DNA of 64,000 nucleotides from Planosporangium mesophilum (GTDB taxonomy: Bacteria; Actinomycetota; Actinomycetes; Mycobacteriales; Micromonosporaceae). Shown here piece after piece: positions 50,949-60,046 of the stretch. The position numbers and the translations under genes are program-made. Within the stretch, counting starts at the first letter, position 1, and every line of letters begins with the position of its first letter. The notes below the pieces were generated by a model. It did no database searches. It saw only the letters and a list, made by a program, of their open reading frames with translations, and had not been told where the DNA came from. The stretch lies in contig NZ_BOON01000019.1 of the NCBI RefSeq assembly GCF_016863255.1, forward strand, positions 1-64,000, in the 5' to 3' direction.

Positions 50949-52202
50949 TCAGGCCAGTTCCTGACCACGGGTCTCGGGCAGGCCGAGCAGGGCGAGCAGG
51001 GCGATGCCGTACCCGACCGCGCCGAACACCATCGCGCCGCCGACGCCCCAGCTGGTGGCCAGGAATCCCACCATAGTGGGGAAGAACGCGCCGACCGCAC
51101 GGCCGAAGTTGTACGTGAAGCCCTGCCCGGTGCCGCGCAGCGCGGCGGGGTACAGCTCGGCGAGGAACGACCCGAAGCCGCTGAAGATGGCCGACGCGCA
51201 GAACCCGTGCGGGAAGCCGAGGACCAGGACCAGGGTGTTCGCCCCGGTCGGGATGTTCGTGTACGCCAGGATGAGCGCCGCCGACAGCACCGCGAACAGC
51301 GCGAACGTCTTCTTGCGGCCCAGCCAGTCGGTGACGAAGCCGCCGGTGACGTACCCGGCGAACGCGCCGGTGATGAGGAAGGCGAGGTAGCTGCCGGTGC
51401 CGACCACGGTCAGCGCGCGCTCGGTCTTCAGGTACGTGGGCACCCAGGTGGCCAGCGTGTAGTACCCGCCCTGCACGCCGGTCGCGAGCAGCGAGGCGAA
51501 CACGGTCTTGCGGACCAGGCCCGAGGAGAAGATCGCCCGGAACGAGCCCCGGTGTCCACTTTCGGCTCGCTGCTCGGCTACCTGCGGCGCGTCGGTGACG
51601 TTGCGCCGCAGGTACAGGATCAGCAGCGCGGGCAGCGCGCCGGTCCAGAACAGCACCCGCCACGCCAGGTCCGGGCTGACCAGATTGAACACCAGGGTGT
51701 ACGCGAGAACCGCAAGGGCCCAGCCGACCGCCCAGGAGCTCTGGATGAACGCCACCGCCCGGCCGCGGTAGCGCGGCTGCGCGTACTCGGCGACCAGGAT
51801 CGCACCGGCTGCCCATTCACCGCCGAAGCCGAGGCCCTGCAGCGCGCGGAACACCAGCAACATCTCGTAGTTGGTGGCGAACCCGCACAGCACGGTGAAC
51901 ACCGCGTACGTGGCGACCGTGATGACCAGAGTGCGTACCCGGCCGATCCGGTCGGCGAGCACCCCGGCGACCGCGCCGCCGATCGCGGAGACCACCAGCG
52001 TGACCGTGCTCAGCAGCCCGGCCTCGCCCTTGCTGATGTGGAAGTACGCGGCGATCGCGGTCAGCCCCAGCGGCAGCACCTGGAAGTCGTAGGAGTCGAG
52101 CGCGTACCCGCCGAAGGCACCGACGAACGCGCGGCGGCCGCGGGCGCCGAGGGTGCGGAACCAGCCGGTCTCGGCCGGTGTGGTGGTCTCGGTCGTGCTC
52201 AC
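50949..52202 (-). CDS. MFS transporter (aromatic acid/sialate:H+ symporter type)
   Basis: 417 residues, 12 membrane segments. [12 protein letters not shown] in helix 1 (Asp pair), [13 protein letters not shown] in loop 2-3, [21 protein letters not shown] in helix 4 and [11 protein letters not shown] in loop 8-9 define the AAHS/SHS group. GTG 52202 has GGGAGG 6-7 nt upstream and is preferred to a start at 52256. Not closely related to the MFS protein at 35858. Confidence 0.9.
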   Translation of the reverse strand: MSTTETTTPAETGWFRTLGARGRRAFVGAFGGYALDSYDFQVLPLGLTAIAAYFHISKGEAGLLSTVTLVVSAIGGAVAGVLADRIGRVRTLVITVATYAVFTVLCGFATNYEMLLVFRALQGLGFGGEWAAGAILVAEYAQPRYRGRAVAFIQSSWAVGWALAVLAYTLVFNLVSPDLAWRVLFWTGALPALLILYLRRNVTDAPQVAEQRAESGHRGSFRAIFSSGLVRKTVFASLLATGVQGGYYTLATWVPTYLKTERALTVVGTGSYLAFLITGAFAGYVTGGFVTDWLGRKKTFALFAVLSAALILAYTNIPTGANTLVLVLGFPHGFCASAIFSGFGSFLAELYPAALRGTGQGFTYNFGRAVGAFFPTMVGFLATSWGVGGAMVFGAVGYGIALLALLGLPETRGQELA

Positions 52203-52273
52203 GTGCACCTCCCAGGGGTGGGACCTGTCGGCACACCGTAGAGGACTGTTCAACAATCCTTCAAGGGGTCGAT

Positions 52274-53281
52274 TCAGATACGGGGATCGACGTGGACCTT
52301 CGGCCGAGGGCCGGCCGGCCGCCGCCCGGCGAGCACGCCGGCCACCTCGTCCAGGCCGACCGTGGCGGCCACCAGCGGCTCGGGGTCCACCCCGCCGGAG
52401 GCGTACAGCTCGATCGTCGCCCGCAGGGCGGGTGACGCGCCGAGAATCCCGACCGCCGTCACGTCCCGCAGCGCCAGCTCGCGGGTGTCGACGAGGCTGG
52501 GGCTTCCGGCCAGGCCGATGTAGACCACCCGGCCGCCGGGCTCCACCAGGTCGAGCGCCACGGCGGGGACCTCGGCCGCGTTCGTGGCGTCGACGACCGC
52601 GTCGTAGGGCAGCGCGGGCAGCGTCGGCGGCGTCCAGGCCCCGGTCACCCCGAGTTCACGGGCCAGCCCCAGGTCCTGTCCCCGTTGGCCGACCACGTGT
52701 ACCTCGGCACCGCGCGCCAGCGCGAACCGGGCCGCGAGCAGGCCGATCGTGCCCGGTCCCCAGATCAGGATCCGGCGTCCGGGCGCCGCGACGGCGGCCT
52801 CGACGGCGCGCAGCGCGTTGCCGCCGGGTTCGACCATCGCACCGGCCGTACGGCTGACGGTGGCGGGCAGGGCGTGCAGGGAGGTGACCGGCACGGCCAG
52901 CTGCTCCGCGAGCGCGCCGGGCCAGCCGCCCCGGACGCCGATCTCGTACCGGTCCGCGCACACGTGCTGGCGCCCGCTGCGGCAGCGGTGGCACCGTCCA
53001 CATCCGAGCATCGTGTCGCCGGTGACCCGCCGCCCGAGCCAACCCGGGTCGACGCCGTCCCCGGCCGCGGACACCACACCGCACCACTCGTGCCCCGGTC
53101 GGAGCGGGTACGAGGCGTGGCCCTGATGCAGGTAGGCCATCTCACCGGTGAAGAGCTCCACGTCCGTGCCGCAGACGCCGACCCGCTCGACGTCGACCAC
53201 GACCTGACCGGGGCCGGCGACCGGATCGGGCACCTCCGCCACGCCGGCGACGCCGGGCGCCGAGACGACGAAGGCCCTCAT
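52274..53281 (-). CDS. Zinc-dependent alcohol/polyol dehydrogenase
   Basis: 335 residues, medium-chain dehydrogenase. The catalytic zinc ligands are in RVGVCGTDVEL and PGHEWCG; the structural zinc site is CGRCHRCRSGRQHVC. The cofactor loop is WGPGTIGLLAARFA. With an SMP-30 lactonase and an IlvD-type dehydratase nearby it probably oxidises a sugar or polyol at the head of a non-phosphorylative pathway. The start overlaps the SMP-30 stop (ATGA). Its last 30 codons are duplicated at 41651. Confidence 0.9.
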   Translation of the reverse strand: MRAFVVSAPGVAGVAEVPDPVAGPGQVVVDVERVGVCGTDVELFTGEMAYLHQGHASYPLRPGHEWCGVVSAAGDGVDPGWLGRRVTGDTMLGCGRCHRCRSGRQHVCADRYEIGVRGGWPGALAEQLAVPVTSLHALPATVSRTAGAMVEPGGNALRAVEAAVAAPGRRILIWGPGTIGLLAARFALARGAEVHVVGQRGQDLGLARELGVTGAWTPPTLPALPYDAVVDATNAAEVPAVALDLVEPGGRVVYIGLAGSPSLVDTRELALRDVTAVGILGASPALRATIELYASGGVDPEPLVAATVGLDEVAGVLAGRRPAGPRPKVHVDPRI

Positions 53282-54195
53282 GCTCGCCACGGCGGTGTCG
53301 CCGTGTCCCCGGCCCACCGGGGTGTGGGTACGCCCATGGTCGGAACGTCGGCGAGGAAGAGCCGCCCCGACTCGGGGTGGGCGTCGAGGTCGGCCTCGCT
53401 CAGCCCGTCCCGGGCGGTGGTGATGAGCAGCCGGTCACGCCCCTCCCCCACGAAGGCGACGCTGGTGGTGTGCGGCGCCGGTACCGCGACGGTCGCGATC
53501 AGCTCACCCCGCGGCGTGTAGCGGCGCACCTCGCCGCCGCCCCAGATCGCGATCCAGAGGTTTCCCTCGACGTCCACGCACAGGCCGTCGGGCAGGCCGT
53601 CCGCGATCGACAGCAGTGTCCGCCGCTCGCCGACCTCCCCGGTCACGGGGTCGTACGCCGCCGACCACACGGTGCCGGGCACGCTGTCGACGTGGTACAT
53701 CGTGCGGCCGTCGGGCGACCAGCCCAGACCGTTGGAGAGCGTCACGCGATCGGCGAGCACCCGTACCGAGCCGTCGGACTCCAGCCGGTAGAGCCGCTCG
53801 TCGGAGCGCCGGCCGTCGAGGGAGAGACTGCCGACCAGGAACCGGCCGGCGGGATCGCAGGCGCCGTCGTTGAACCGGCTGTCGGCGCCGCCCGGCAGCA
53901 GCCGCGGCCCGAGGTCGAGCCGGCCGTCGGGAGAGATCGTGGCGAGCCCGTCCCGGGCGGCCACCAACAGTCCACCGTCGCTCGCGGGTACGGCCGCGCC
54001 GACGGTACCGGGCAGGCTGTGGCCCCGGACCGGCTCGACGCCGTCCGAGCGCAGCGCACCCTCCAGCACGAGGCCCGCCTGGATGTCGACCCACACCACC
54101 CGGCCGGTCGGCCCGTCCCACACCGGACCCTCGCCGAGGATGTACGCCTCGCGGCTGGCGACCTGCGCCCGGTACGTCTTCTTCCTGCTTCCCAC
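53278..54195 (-). CDS. SMP-30/gluconolactonase-family lactonase
   Basis: 305 residues, six-bladed beta-propeller. The metal ligands are E in ILGEGPVWD, N in SRFNDGACDPAGR, N in LSNGLGWSPDG and D in GLPDGLCVDVEG. It hydrolyses sugar lactones to acids. GTG 54195 is favoured over an upstream start at 54225. Divergent from the IlvD-type dehydratase, with a 58-nt AT-rich gap that must hold both promoters and any operator. Confidence 0.9.
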   Translation of the reverse strand: MGSRKKTYRAQVASREAYILGEGPVWDGPTGRVVWVDIQAGLVLEGALRSDGVEPVRGHSLPGTVGAAVPASDGGLLVAARDGLATISPDGRLDLGPRLLPGGADSRFNDGACDPAGRFLVGSLSLDGRRSDERLYRLESDGSVRVLADRVTLSNGLGWSPDGRTMYHVDSVPGTVWSAAYDPVTGEVGERRTLLSIADGLPDGLCVDVEGNLWIAIWGGGEVRRYTPRGELIATVAVPAPHTTSVAFVGEGRDRLLITTARDGLSEADLDAHPESGRLFLADVPTMGVPTPRWAGDTATPPWRA

Positions 54196-54253
54196 GCCGC
54201 CTAGCGTGCGGCACAATCCGCACATAAATCAATGTTTGTCGAAAGGCGGGCGG

Positions 54254-55969
54254 ATGGCAGAGCTGCGCAGCGCAGAGTGGTACTCCGGCGACGTTCGCAA
54301 CGCCTACATCCACCGGGCGTGGATGCGCCGGGGCCTGCCGGACTCCGCGTTCACCGATCGCCCGCACATCGCCATCGCCAACACCGCGTCCGACCTCACC
54401 CCCTGCAACTCGCACTTCGACGAGATCGCGACGAGCGTCAAGCAGGGCGTGTACGAGGCCGGCGGCATCCCGCTGAACCTGCCGGTCATGTCGCTGGGCG
54501 AGACCCTGGTCCGGCCGACCGCGATGCTGTGGCGCAACCTCGCGGCCATGTCCATCGAGGAGATGCTGCGCGCCAACCCGGTGGACGGGGTCGTGCTGCT
54601 CGGCGGCTGCGACAAGACCATCCCGGCGCTGCTGATGGCGGCGGCCTCGGTGGACATCCCCGCCGTCGTCGTACCCGGCGGGCCCATGCTGACCGGCCAC
54701 TTCCGCGGCGCACCGCTCGGCTGCGGCACCGACGTGTGGCGCCTGAGCGAGGAGGTACGCGCGGGCACCCTGTCGGAGAAGCTGTTCCTGCAGTCCGAGT
54801 CGTCGATGATCCGCAGCCGCGGGCACTGCAACACCATGGGTACCGCGTCCACAATGGCCTGTATGGCCGAGGCGCTGGGGATGACGATCCCCGGCACCGC
54901 CGGTACGCCCGCCCCCGACAGCCGGCTGCTGGAGCGCTCGCACGCGACCGGCCGGCTCGCCGTCGACCTGGTACGCGAGGGCCGCCGGCCGAGCACCGTG
55001 CTGACCCGTGAATCGTTCCTCAACGCCATCGTCGCGCTCGCCGCGATCGGCGGGTCGACCAACGCCGTCGTGCACCTGCTCGCCATCGCCGGCCGCCTCG
55101 GCGTCGACCTGTCGCTGGACGACTTCGACCGGGTCGGCGCGAACGTCCCGCTGCTGGTGGACCTGCAGCCGGCCGGGCGGTACCTGATGGAGGACCTCCA
55201 CCGGGCCGGTGGCCTGCTGGCGGTCCTGCGGGAGGTCCGCGACCTGCTCGATCCGCAGGCGTCGACGGTCACCGGTGCGCCGCTCGTCGAGCACCTGGAC
55301 GACGCGCGGATCTGGGACGAGACCGTGATCCGCCCCCGCGGGAACCCGCTGCTCGACGGCGCCGGGATCGCGGTGCTGCGCGGCAACCTCGCCCCGGACG
55401 GCGCCGTCATCAAGCCGGCCGCCGCGTCCCCGGAGCTGCTGCGCCACCGAGGCCGCGCGGTTGTCTTCGACAGCATCGAGGACCTGCACGCCCGGCTCGA
55501 CGACCCGGCGCTCGAGGTCGACGAGACCTCGGTACTGGTCCTGCGGGGCTGCGGCCCGAAGGGTTACCCGGGCATGCCGGAGGTGGGCAACATGCCGCTG
55601 CCCGAGAAGCTGCTCGCCAAGGGTGTACGCGACATGGTGCGCATCAGCGACGCGCGGATGAGCGGCACCGCGTACGGGACGGTCGTGCTGCACGTGGCGC
55701 CGGAGGCGGCCGCCGGCGGGGTACTGGGGCTGGTGCGCACCGGCGACCCGGTCGTCCTCGATGTGCCGGGGCGCCGGCTGGAGCTCGACGTCGATCCGGC
55801 CGAGCTGTCCCGGCGGAAGGGCTCACCGGAGGCGTCGGCCGCCTTCGCCGCGCCGGTCCGCGGCTGGGAACGGCTGTACGTCGAGCACGTGATGCAGGCC
55901 GACAAGGGCGCCGACCTGGACTTCCTGGTCGGGTCGAGCGGGGACCGGGTCAGCCGCGAGTCGCACTGA
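54254..55969 (+). CDS. IlvD/Edd-family sugar-acid dehydratase
   Basis: 571 residues. The Fe-S cluster cysteines are C51 (LTPCNSHFD), C119 (LLGGCDKTIP) and C192 (SRGHCNTMGTAST). The C-terminal swivelling domain has VLRGCGPKGYPGMPEVGNMPLP and ISDARMSGTAYGT. The length and Cys spacing match L-arabinonate/D-xylonate dehydratases, which produce 2-keto-3-deoxy acids. With the lactonase and dehydrogenase on the opposite strand it forms a sugar oxidation-lactonase-dehydration set; the DapA-family enzyme at 45741 could act next. Confidence 0.9.
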   Translation: MAELRSAEWYSGDVRNAYIHRAWMRRGLPDSAFTDRPHIAIANTASDLTPCNSHFDEIATSVKQGVYEAGGIPLNLPVMSLGETLVRPTAMLWRNLAAMSIEEMLRANPVDGVVLLGGCDKTIPALLMAAASVDIPAVVVPGGPMLTGHFRGAPLGCGTDVWRLSEEVRAGTLSEKLFLQSESSMIRSRGHCNTMGTASTMACMAEALGMTIPGTAGTPAPDSRLLERSHATGRLAVDLVREGRRPSTVLTRESFLNAIVALAAIGGSTNAVVHLLAIAGRLGVDLSLDDFDRVGANVPLLVDLQPAGRYLMEDLHRAGGLLAVLREVRDLLDPQASTVTGAPLVEHLDDARIWDETVIRPRGNPLLDGAGIAVLRGNLAPDGAVIKPAAASPELLRHRGRAVVFDSIEDLHARLDDPALEVDETSVLVLRGCGPKGYPGMPEVGNMPLPEKLLAKGVRDMVRISDARMSGTAYGTVVLHVAPEAAAGGVLGLVRTGDPVVLDVPGRRLELDVDPAELSRRKGSPEASAAFAAPVRGWERLYVEHVMQADKGADLDFLVGSSGDRVSRESH

Positions 55970-55988
55970 CCTCGGTCCCCATCGCTGA

Positions 55989-57092
55989 TCATCCGGCGGT
56001 GCAGGCGGTCCCGTTGAGGTTGAAGGCCGTCGGCGACGGGTTGGCGCCACCGTGGGTGCCCTGGAGCACGAACGACACGGTGCCGTTCGGCGCGATCGAG
56101 CCGTTGTAGGGGCTGTTGGCGGCGGTCACGGTCGTGCCGTTCTGCGACACGGTCGACGTCCACGCCTTGGCGACCTTCTGGTCCCCGGCGAACGGGAACG
56201 TCAGCTTCCAGCCGTGAATGGCGGTCGTGGACGTGTTGGTGATGGCGACGGTGGTGGTGAAGCCGTCGTTCCAGGACGTGGGCTTGTACGACACCCGGCA
56301 GCTCTGCGGAGCGGCCGGTTTCGCACCGCCACCGACACCGTTGACGCTGGCGCTGAACGAGTTGAGGCCGAGACCGGTACCGCCCTGCCACGGCTCGAAC
56401 CCGGCCTGGATGCTGGTCAGGTACCACGAGTCGGTGACCTTGCTGTGCTTCTGGATGTCCTTGACGAAGTCCAGCACGCTGAAGTTCCAGCTCGTGATCG
56501 GTGACGTCGCGACGTACGAGACGACGTCGTTCATGCCGTTGTTGCCGGTCCAGACCTCCCAGGTACGGCCACCGACAGTCACGGTACCGGTCTTGGAGCC
56601 CACCGGCTGGGGCCCGCCCTGGTGGTTGAACCAGATCATGAGCTCCTGCTGGTTCACGCCGTCTTCCTTCGGCGCCGGGTCCAGCCAGATGTCGTACGCG
56701 GCGTCGTAGGCGCCCTTGGCGGTGGGGTACGAGTAGCTGATGCTGCTCGTCGCACTCTCGATCTTGCTGACCTGCATCGGCAGGTTGGTGCCGTTCGAGC
56801 AGTTGGTGTAGTGGCAGCCGTAGTAGATCGCCGGGTACGAGGCCGGCGCGCCGTCGGTGCGCTTGCTGTGGTCCGCCGCGACCGTGAACCCCTTGTCCGT
56901 CACGTTGATGCACTGCGAGCTGTCGGCGCCCCAGACGTTGTTCATGACAACGTACTGATCCTGAACGGTCGTGGTGTCGGTCTTGCCGCAGATCTTGGCG
57001 TCGGCGTACGCGGGGCCGCTGACGGCCACGGCCGAGGCCGAGGCTGCGAGCAGCAGACCGGCAGCCGTCAGGCCGCGAAGTAGACGTGCCAC
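55989..57092 (-). CDS. Secreted GH12 endo-1,4-beta-glucanase with C-terminal CBM2
   Basis: 367 residues. A signal peptide (LTAAGLLLAASASAVAVSGPAYA) is followed by the GH12 jelly roll: the nucleophile Glu in NQQELMIWFNHQG and the acid/base Glu in GFEPWQGG. A Gly/Ala/Pro linker of about 15 residues joins a CBM2 (CRVSYKPTSWNDGF ... CTAG). It cleaves cellulose or xyloglucan outside the cell. GTG 57092 has AAGGAG 4 nt upstream. A CebR box lies 36 nt further upstream, so induction by cello-oligosaccharides is likely. Confidence 0.92.
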   Translation of the reverse strand: MARLLRGLTAAGLLLAASASAVAVSGPAYADAKICGKTDTTTVQDQYVVMNNVWGADSSQCINVTDKGFTVAADHSKRTDGAPASYPAIYYGCHYTNCSNGTNLPMQVSKIESATSSISYSYPTAKGAYDAAYDIWLDPAPKEDGVNQQELMIWFNHQGGPQPVGSKTGTVTVGGRTWEVWTGNNGMNDVVSYVATSPITSWNFSVLDFVKDIQKHSKVTDSWYLTSIQAGFEPWQGGTGLGLNSFSASVNGVGGGAKPAAPQSCRVSYKPTSWNDGFTTTVAITNTSTTAIHGWKLTFPFAGDQKVAKAWTSTVSQNGTTVTAANSPYNGSIAPNGTVSFVLQGTHGGANPSPTAFNLNGTACTAG

Positions 57093-57127
57093 GGTGCTCC
57101 TTGATGCGTGGGGAGGTACAGCGATCT

Positions 57128-57141
57128 TGGGAGCGCTCCCA
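57128..57141. promoter_or_regulatory. CebR-type operator TGGGAGCGCTCCCA
   Basis: A perfect 14-bp palindrome matching the known CebR (LacI-family) site that controls cellulase genes in Streptomyces and Thermobifida. It sits between the predicted transcription start and the GTG of the GH12 gene. No cebR gene is in the window. Confidence 0.88.
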
Positions 57142-57153
57142 AACAGTCCGTGC

Positions 57154-57182
57154 ACGCTAGCACGAGCAGTAACAGGGGTCCA
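57154..57182 (-). promoter_or_regulatory. Promoter of the GH12 gene
   Basis: Minus strand TGGACC (57182-57177), 17-bp spacer, TAGCGT (57159-57154). The predicted start near 57147 puts the CebR box at about +6 to +20. Confidence 0.5.
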
Positions 57183-57230
57183 GACAGAGGTGGTGTCGCC
57201 GGAGTTGCCGTACCGGCTGCCACCCTGACC

Positions 57231-57365
57231 AACCCGGGCGACACCCTCCACGGGAGCGGCGATCACCGGTACGCCCGGGAGGCCTGGCGGCACACCCTCT
57301 CCCTCCTCGACCAACTGCGCCACACAAACGCAGATCAGGTACGCGGAAGGCTCGACGACCCCGAC
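57231..57365 (+). pseudogene. Remnant of a TPR-containing regulator (AfsR/SARP or NB-ARC type)
   Basis: The frame reads NPGDTLHGSGDHRYAREAWRHTL then LDQLRHTNADQVRGRLDD, the typical last TPR repeat of large AfsR-like regulators (..GDTLHxxGDxxxAREAWRxAL..). No start, NTPase or DNA-binding region is left. The rest of the 366-nt gap between the GH12 gene and the peptidase holds the CebR-controlled promoter and nothing else I can identify. Confidence 0.55.
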
Positions 57366-57461
57366 TGCCCGACAGAGTGCACAGTGGACAGGCAGGTCGT
57401 GTGTCGGGCGTCCGGCGGCGGCGTCACCCCATGGACATCAATGCCGTGGTAAGAAGGCTTG

Positions 57462-59534
57462 GTGATCACCGACGCGAACCCGGACGAGCAACCTGCCGAT
57501 CCCTTCTTCGACCTCGATGCCTACGCCGGCCTGCCGCGGGTCGGGGGACTGTGGCTGTCGCCGGACGGCCGCCGGCTCGTCGTCGGGGTGGCAAGGCCCG
57601 AGCGCAAGAAGAACCGCTACACCACGGCGTTGTGGGAGGTCGACCCGGACGGGGCGCGAACGGCCCGGCGACTGACCCGAAGCTCCCAGGGCGAGTCGGC
57701 AGCCGCCTTCACGCCGTCGGGTGATCTGCTGTTCGTGTCGGCACGGCCGGAGCCCGACGGCGACGCCGACGAGGAGCCGAAGGGGGCACTGTGGCTGCAG
57801 CCGGCCGCCGGCGGCGACGCCCGGGTGGCGGCCTGCCCGCCCGGGGGCGTGCGTGGCGTCGTCGTGAGCGAGGCCGGGACGATCGTGGTCGGCTCGGCGA
57901 TGATGCCGTCGTCCACCGACACCGCCAGCGACAAAGAGATCCGCACGAAGCGGAAGGAGGCGGGGGTCTCGGCAATCCTGCACGAGGAGTACCCGGTCCG
58001 GTACTGGGATCACGACCTCGGGCCGGCACGTACCCGGCTGCTCGTCGCCGACCTCGCCGAGGACCTCGCATTCACCGACGCCCAACTCGATCTGCGGGAC
58101 GTCACCGGCCACGCCGGCCGGGCACTGGACGACGAGGCGAGCTGGGACATCACCCCCGACGGTCGCACCGTGGTCGCCACCTGGATGGTGGCCGAGCCAG
58201 CCGGGTCGCAGCGGTCCACGGTGGTGGCGATCGACGTGGCCAGCGGTGAGCGCCGGGTCCTGGCCGACGACGTCGACCACGAGTACGAGTCGCCGCGGCT
58301 GTCCCCCGACGGCGCCCGCGTCGCGGTCGTCGTTCGCCGACGGTCGACCGCGCACGATCCCGGTGACTGCTGGCTGGGCGTCGTGCCGGTCACCGGTGGC
58401 CCGGTTCAGGCCCTGACCGAGGCCTGGGACCGCTGGCCGCACTCCGCCCGCTGGACGCCGGACGGCACCGCACTGATCGTGGCCGCCGATGACCAGGGCC
58501 ACTCGCCGCTGTGGCGGGTGGACGCCACGACCGGACAGCCCACCAGACTGACCCACGATCACGGTGCCTACACCGACATCCGGGTCTCACCGGACGGGCG
58601 CTGGATCTACGCGCTGCGCTCCGCCGTGGACAGTCCGCCCGCCCCGGTCCGGGTCGCCCTGGACGGCGCGTCGGCGCCTGCGCCCCTGCTCGGCCCGGCC
58701 GACGCGCTCGGCGTCGGCGTCGGGGTACCGGGACGGCTGGAAGAGGTGACCGCGACCGCCGAAGACGGTACCCCGCTGCGCGCGTGGATCGCGCTGCCGC
58801 AACAGGCCGGCACGGACGCGCCGGTACCCCTGCTGCTGTGGATCCACGGCGGCCCGCTCGGTTCCTGGAACGCGTGGTCCTGGCGCTGGAACCCCTGGAT
58901 CGCCGTGGCCCACGGGTACGCGGTCCTGCTGCCCGACCCCGCTCTGTCCACCGGCTACGGCATCGACTTCATCCGGCGCGGCTGGGGTGCGTGGGGTGAC
59001 GCGCCGTACACCGACCTGATGGCGATCACCGACGCCGCGCAGGAGCACCCCGGCGTCGACGGGAACCGTACCGCCGCGATGGGCGGCTCCTTCGGCGGCT
59101 ACATGGCCAACTGGGTAGCCGGACACACCGACCGGTTCGCGGCGATCGTCACGCACGCGTCGCTCTGGGCGCTCGACCAGATGAGCGGGACCACCGACGC
59201 CTCGTACTACTGGGCCCGCGAGATGACCCCGGAGATGACGGACTCCCATTCACCGCACCGTTCCGCCGATGCCATCACCACCCCGATGCTCGTCATCCAC
59301 GGCGACAAGGACTACCGGGTGCCGATCGGTGAGGCCCTGCGCCTGTGGTGGGACCTCCTGTCGCGGTCGAAGGCGGAGGACGGGTCGAGCCCCCACAAGT
59401 TCCTGTACTTCCCCGACGAGAACCACTGGATCCTGACGCCCAACCACGCCAAGATCTGGTACTCGACGGTCCTCGCCTTCCTCGCCCACCACGTGGACGG
59501 CAAGGAGTGGGAACGGCCGGGCCTGCTCGGGTGA
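57462..59534 (+). CDS. Prolyl oligopeptidase-family (S9) serine peptidase
   Basis: 690 residues. An N-terminal beta-propeller with WD-like repeats (LWLSPDGRRLVVG, RLSPDGARVAVV, RWTPDGTALIVAAD, RVSPDGRWIYAL) is followed by the hydrolase domain. Its oxyanion region is WIHGGPLGSWN, the nucleophile GGSFGGYMANW, the acid HGDKDYRVP and the His DENHWIL. This is the acylaminoacyl-peptidase-like layout; it cleaves short peptides in the cytoplasm. GTG 57462 is preferred to TTG 57459 by spacing from the AAGAAGG motif. Confidence 0.92.
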   Translation: MITDANPDEQPADPFFDLDAYAGLPRVGGLWLSPDGRRLVVGVARPERKKNRYTTALWEVDPDGARTARRLTRSSQGESAAAFTPSGDLLFVSARPEPDGDADEEPKGALWLQPAAGGDARVAACPPGGVRGVVVSEAGTIVVGSAMMPSSTDTASDKEIRTKRKEAGVSAILHEEYPVRYWDHDLGPARTRLLVADLAEDLAFTDAQLDLRDVTGHAGRALDDEASWDITPDGRTVVATWMVAEPAGSQRSTVVAIDVASGERRVLADDVDHEYESPRLSPDGARVAVVVRRRSTAHDPGDCWLGVVPVTGGPVQALTEAWDRWPHSARWTPDGTALIVAADDQGHSPLWRVDATTGQPTRLTHDHGAYTDIRVSPDGRWIYALRSAVDSPPAPVRVALDGASAPAPLLGPADALGVGVGVPGRLEEVTATAEDGTPLRAWIALPQQAGTDAPVPLLLWIHGGPLGSWNAWSWRWNPWIAVAHGYAVLLPDPALSTGYGIDFIRRGWGAWGDAPYTDLMAITDAAQEHPGVDGNRTAAMGGSFGGYMANWVAGHTDRFAAIVTHASLWALDQMSGTTDASYYWAREMTPEMTDSHSPHRSADAITTPMLVIHGDKDYRVPIGEALRLWWDLLSRSKAEDGSSPHKFLYFPDENHWILTPNHAKIWYSTVLAFLAHHVDGKEWERPGLLG

Positions 59535-59577
59535 CGTGACCCGAGGCTGGTGGCCGCGAGAGTGCGGCCACCAGCGG

Positions 59578-59583
59578 TACGGT
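59578..59583 (+). promoter_or_regulatory. -10 element for a leaderless transcript (VOC gene)
   Basis: TACGGT, then exactly six bases, then the ATG at 59590: the leaderless TANNNT-N6-start pattern, the same box and spacing as before the hydrolase at 45615. Confidence 0.5.
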
Positions 59584-59589
59584 GCGGGG

Positions 59590-60024
59590 ATGGAACAACG
59601 CATCAGCCTGGTCACGCTCGGGGTCGCTGACCTGACGCGGTCCCGGACGTTCTACGAGCGGCTCGGCTGGCGCGGCCAGGAGGCCGAGGAGACGGTGTTC
59701 TTCCAGGCCGGAGGCGCCGTGGTCGTCCTGTGGGGGCGCGCCAAACTCGCCGCCGACGCGGGCGTCGAGGACAAGGGTACCGACGGCTTCGGCGGGATGG
59801 CCCTGGCGCACAACGTCCGGTCGCGGAGCGAGGTCGACGAGGTGCTGCGCGACGCCGCCGCTGCCGGGGCCGAGATGACGCGGGCCGCCGGAGAGACGTT
59901 CTACGGCGGTTACGCGGGCTGCTTCGCCGACCCGGACGGCCACGTCTGGGAGATCGCCTACAACCCCGGCTTCCCCCTCGGCCCGGATGGCGCCATCACC
60001 GTTCCGGACTTCGGTACGTCATAG
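59590..60024 (+). CDS. VOC-superfamily (glyoxalase/bleomycin resistance-like) protein
   Basis: 144 residues, two beta-alpha-beta-beta-beta modules: SLVTLGVADLTRSRTFYERLGW and GYAGCFADPDGHVWEIAYNP. The usual first metal His is replaced by Thr, whereas the final Glu (WEIAYNP) is kept, so metal binding is doubtful. Convergent with the SDR gene. The substrate is unknown. Confidence 0.87.
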   Translation: MEQRISLVTLGVADLTRSRTFYERLGWRGQEAEETVFFQAGGAVVVLWGRAKLAADAGVEDKGTDGFGGMALAHNVRSRSEVDEVLRDAAAAGAEMTRAAGETFYGGYAGCFADPDGHVWEIAYNPGFPLGPDGAITVPDFGTS

Positions 60025-60046
60025 GCGCGTAGCCGCGCAACGCCGT

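Noticed and set aside
53504..55693. A 729-residue open frame on the minus strand
   Set aside because: Antisense to the IlvD/Edd dehydratase, whose Fe-S cysteines and codon bias are clear.
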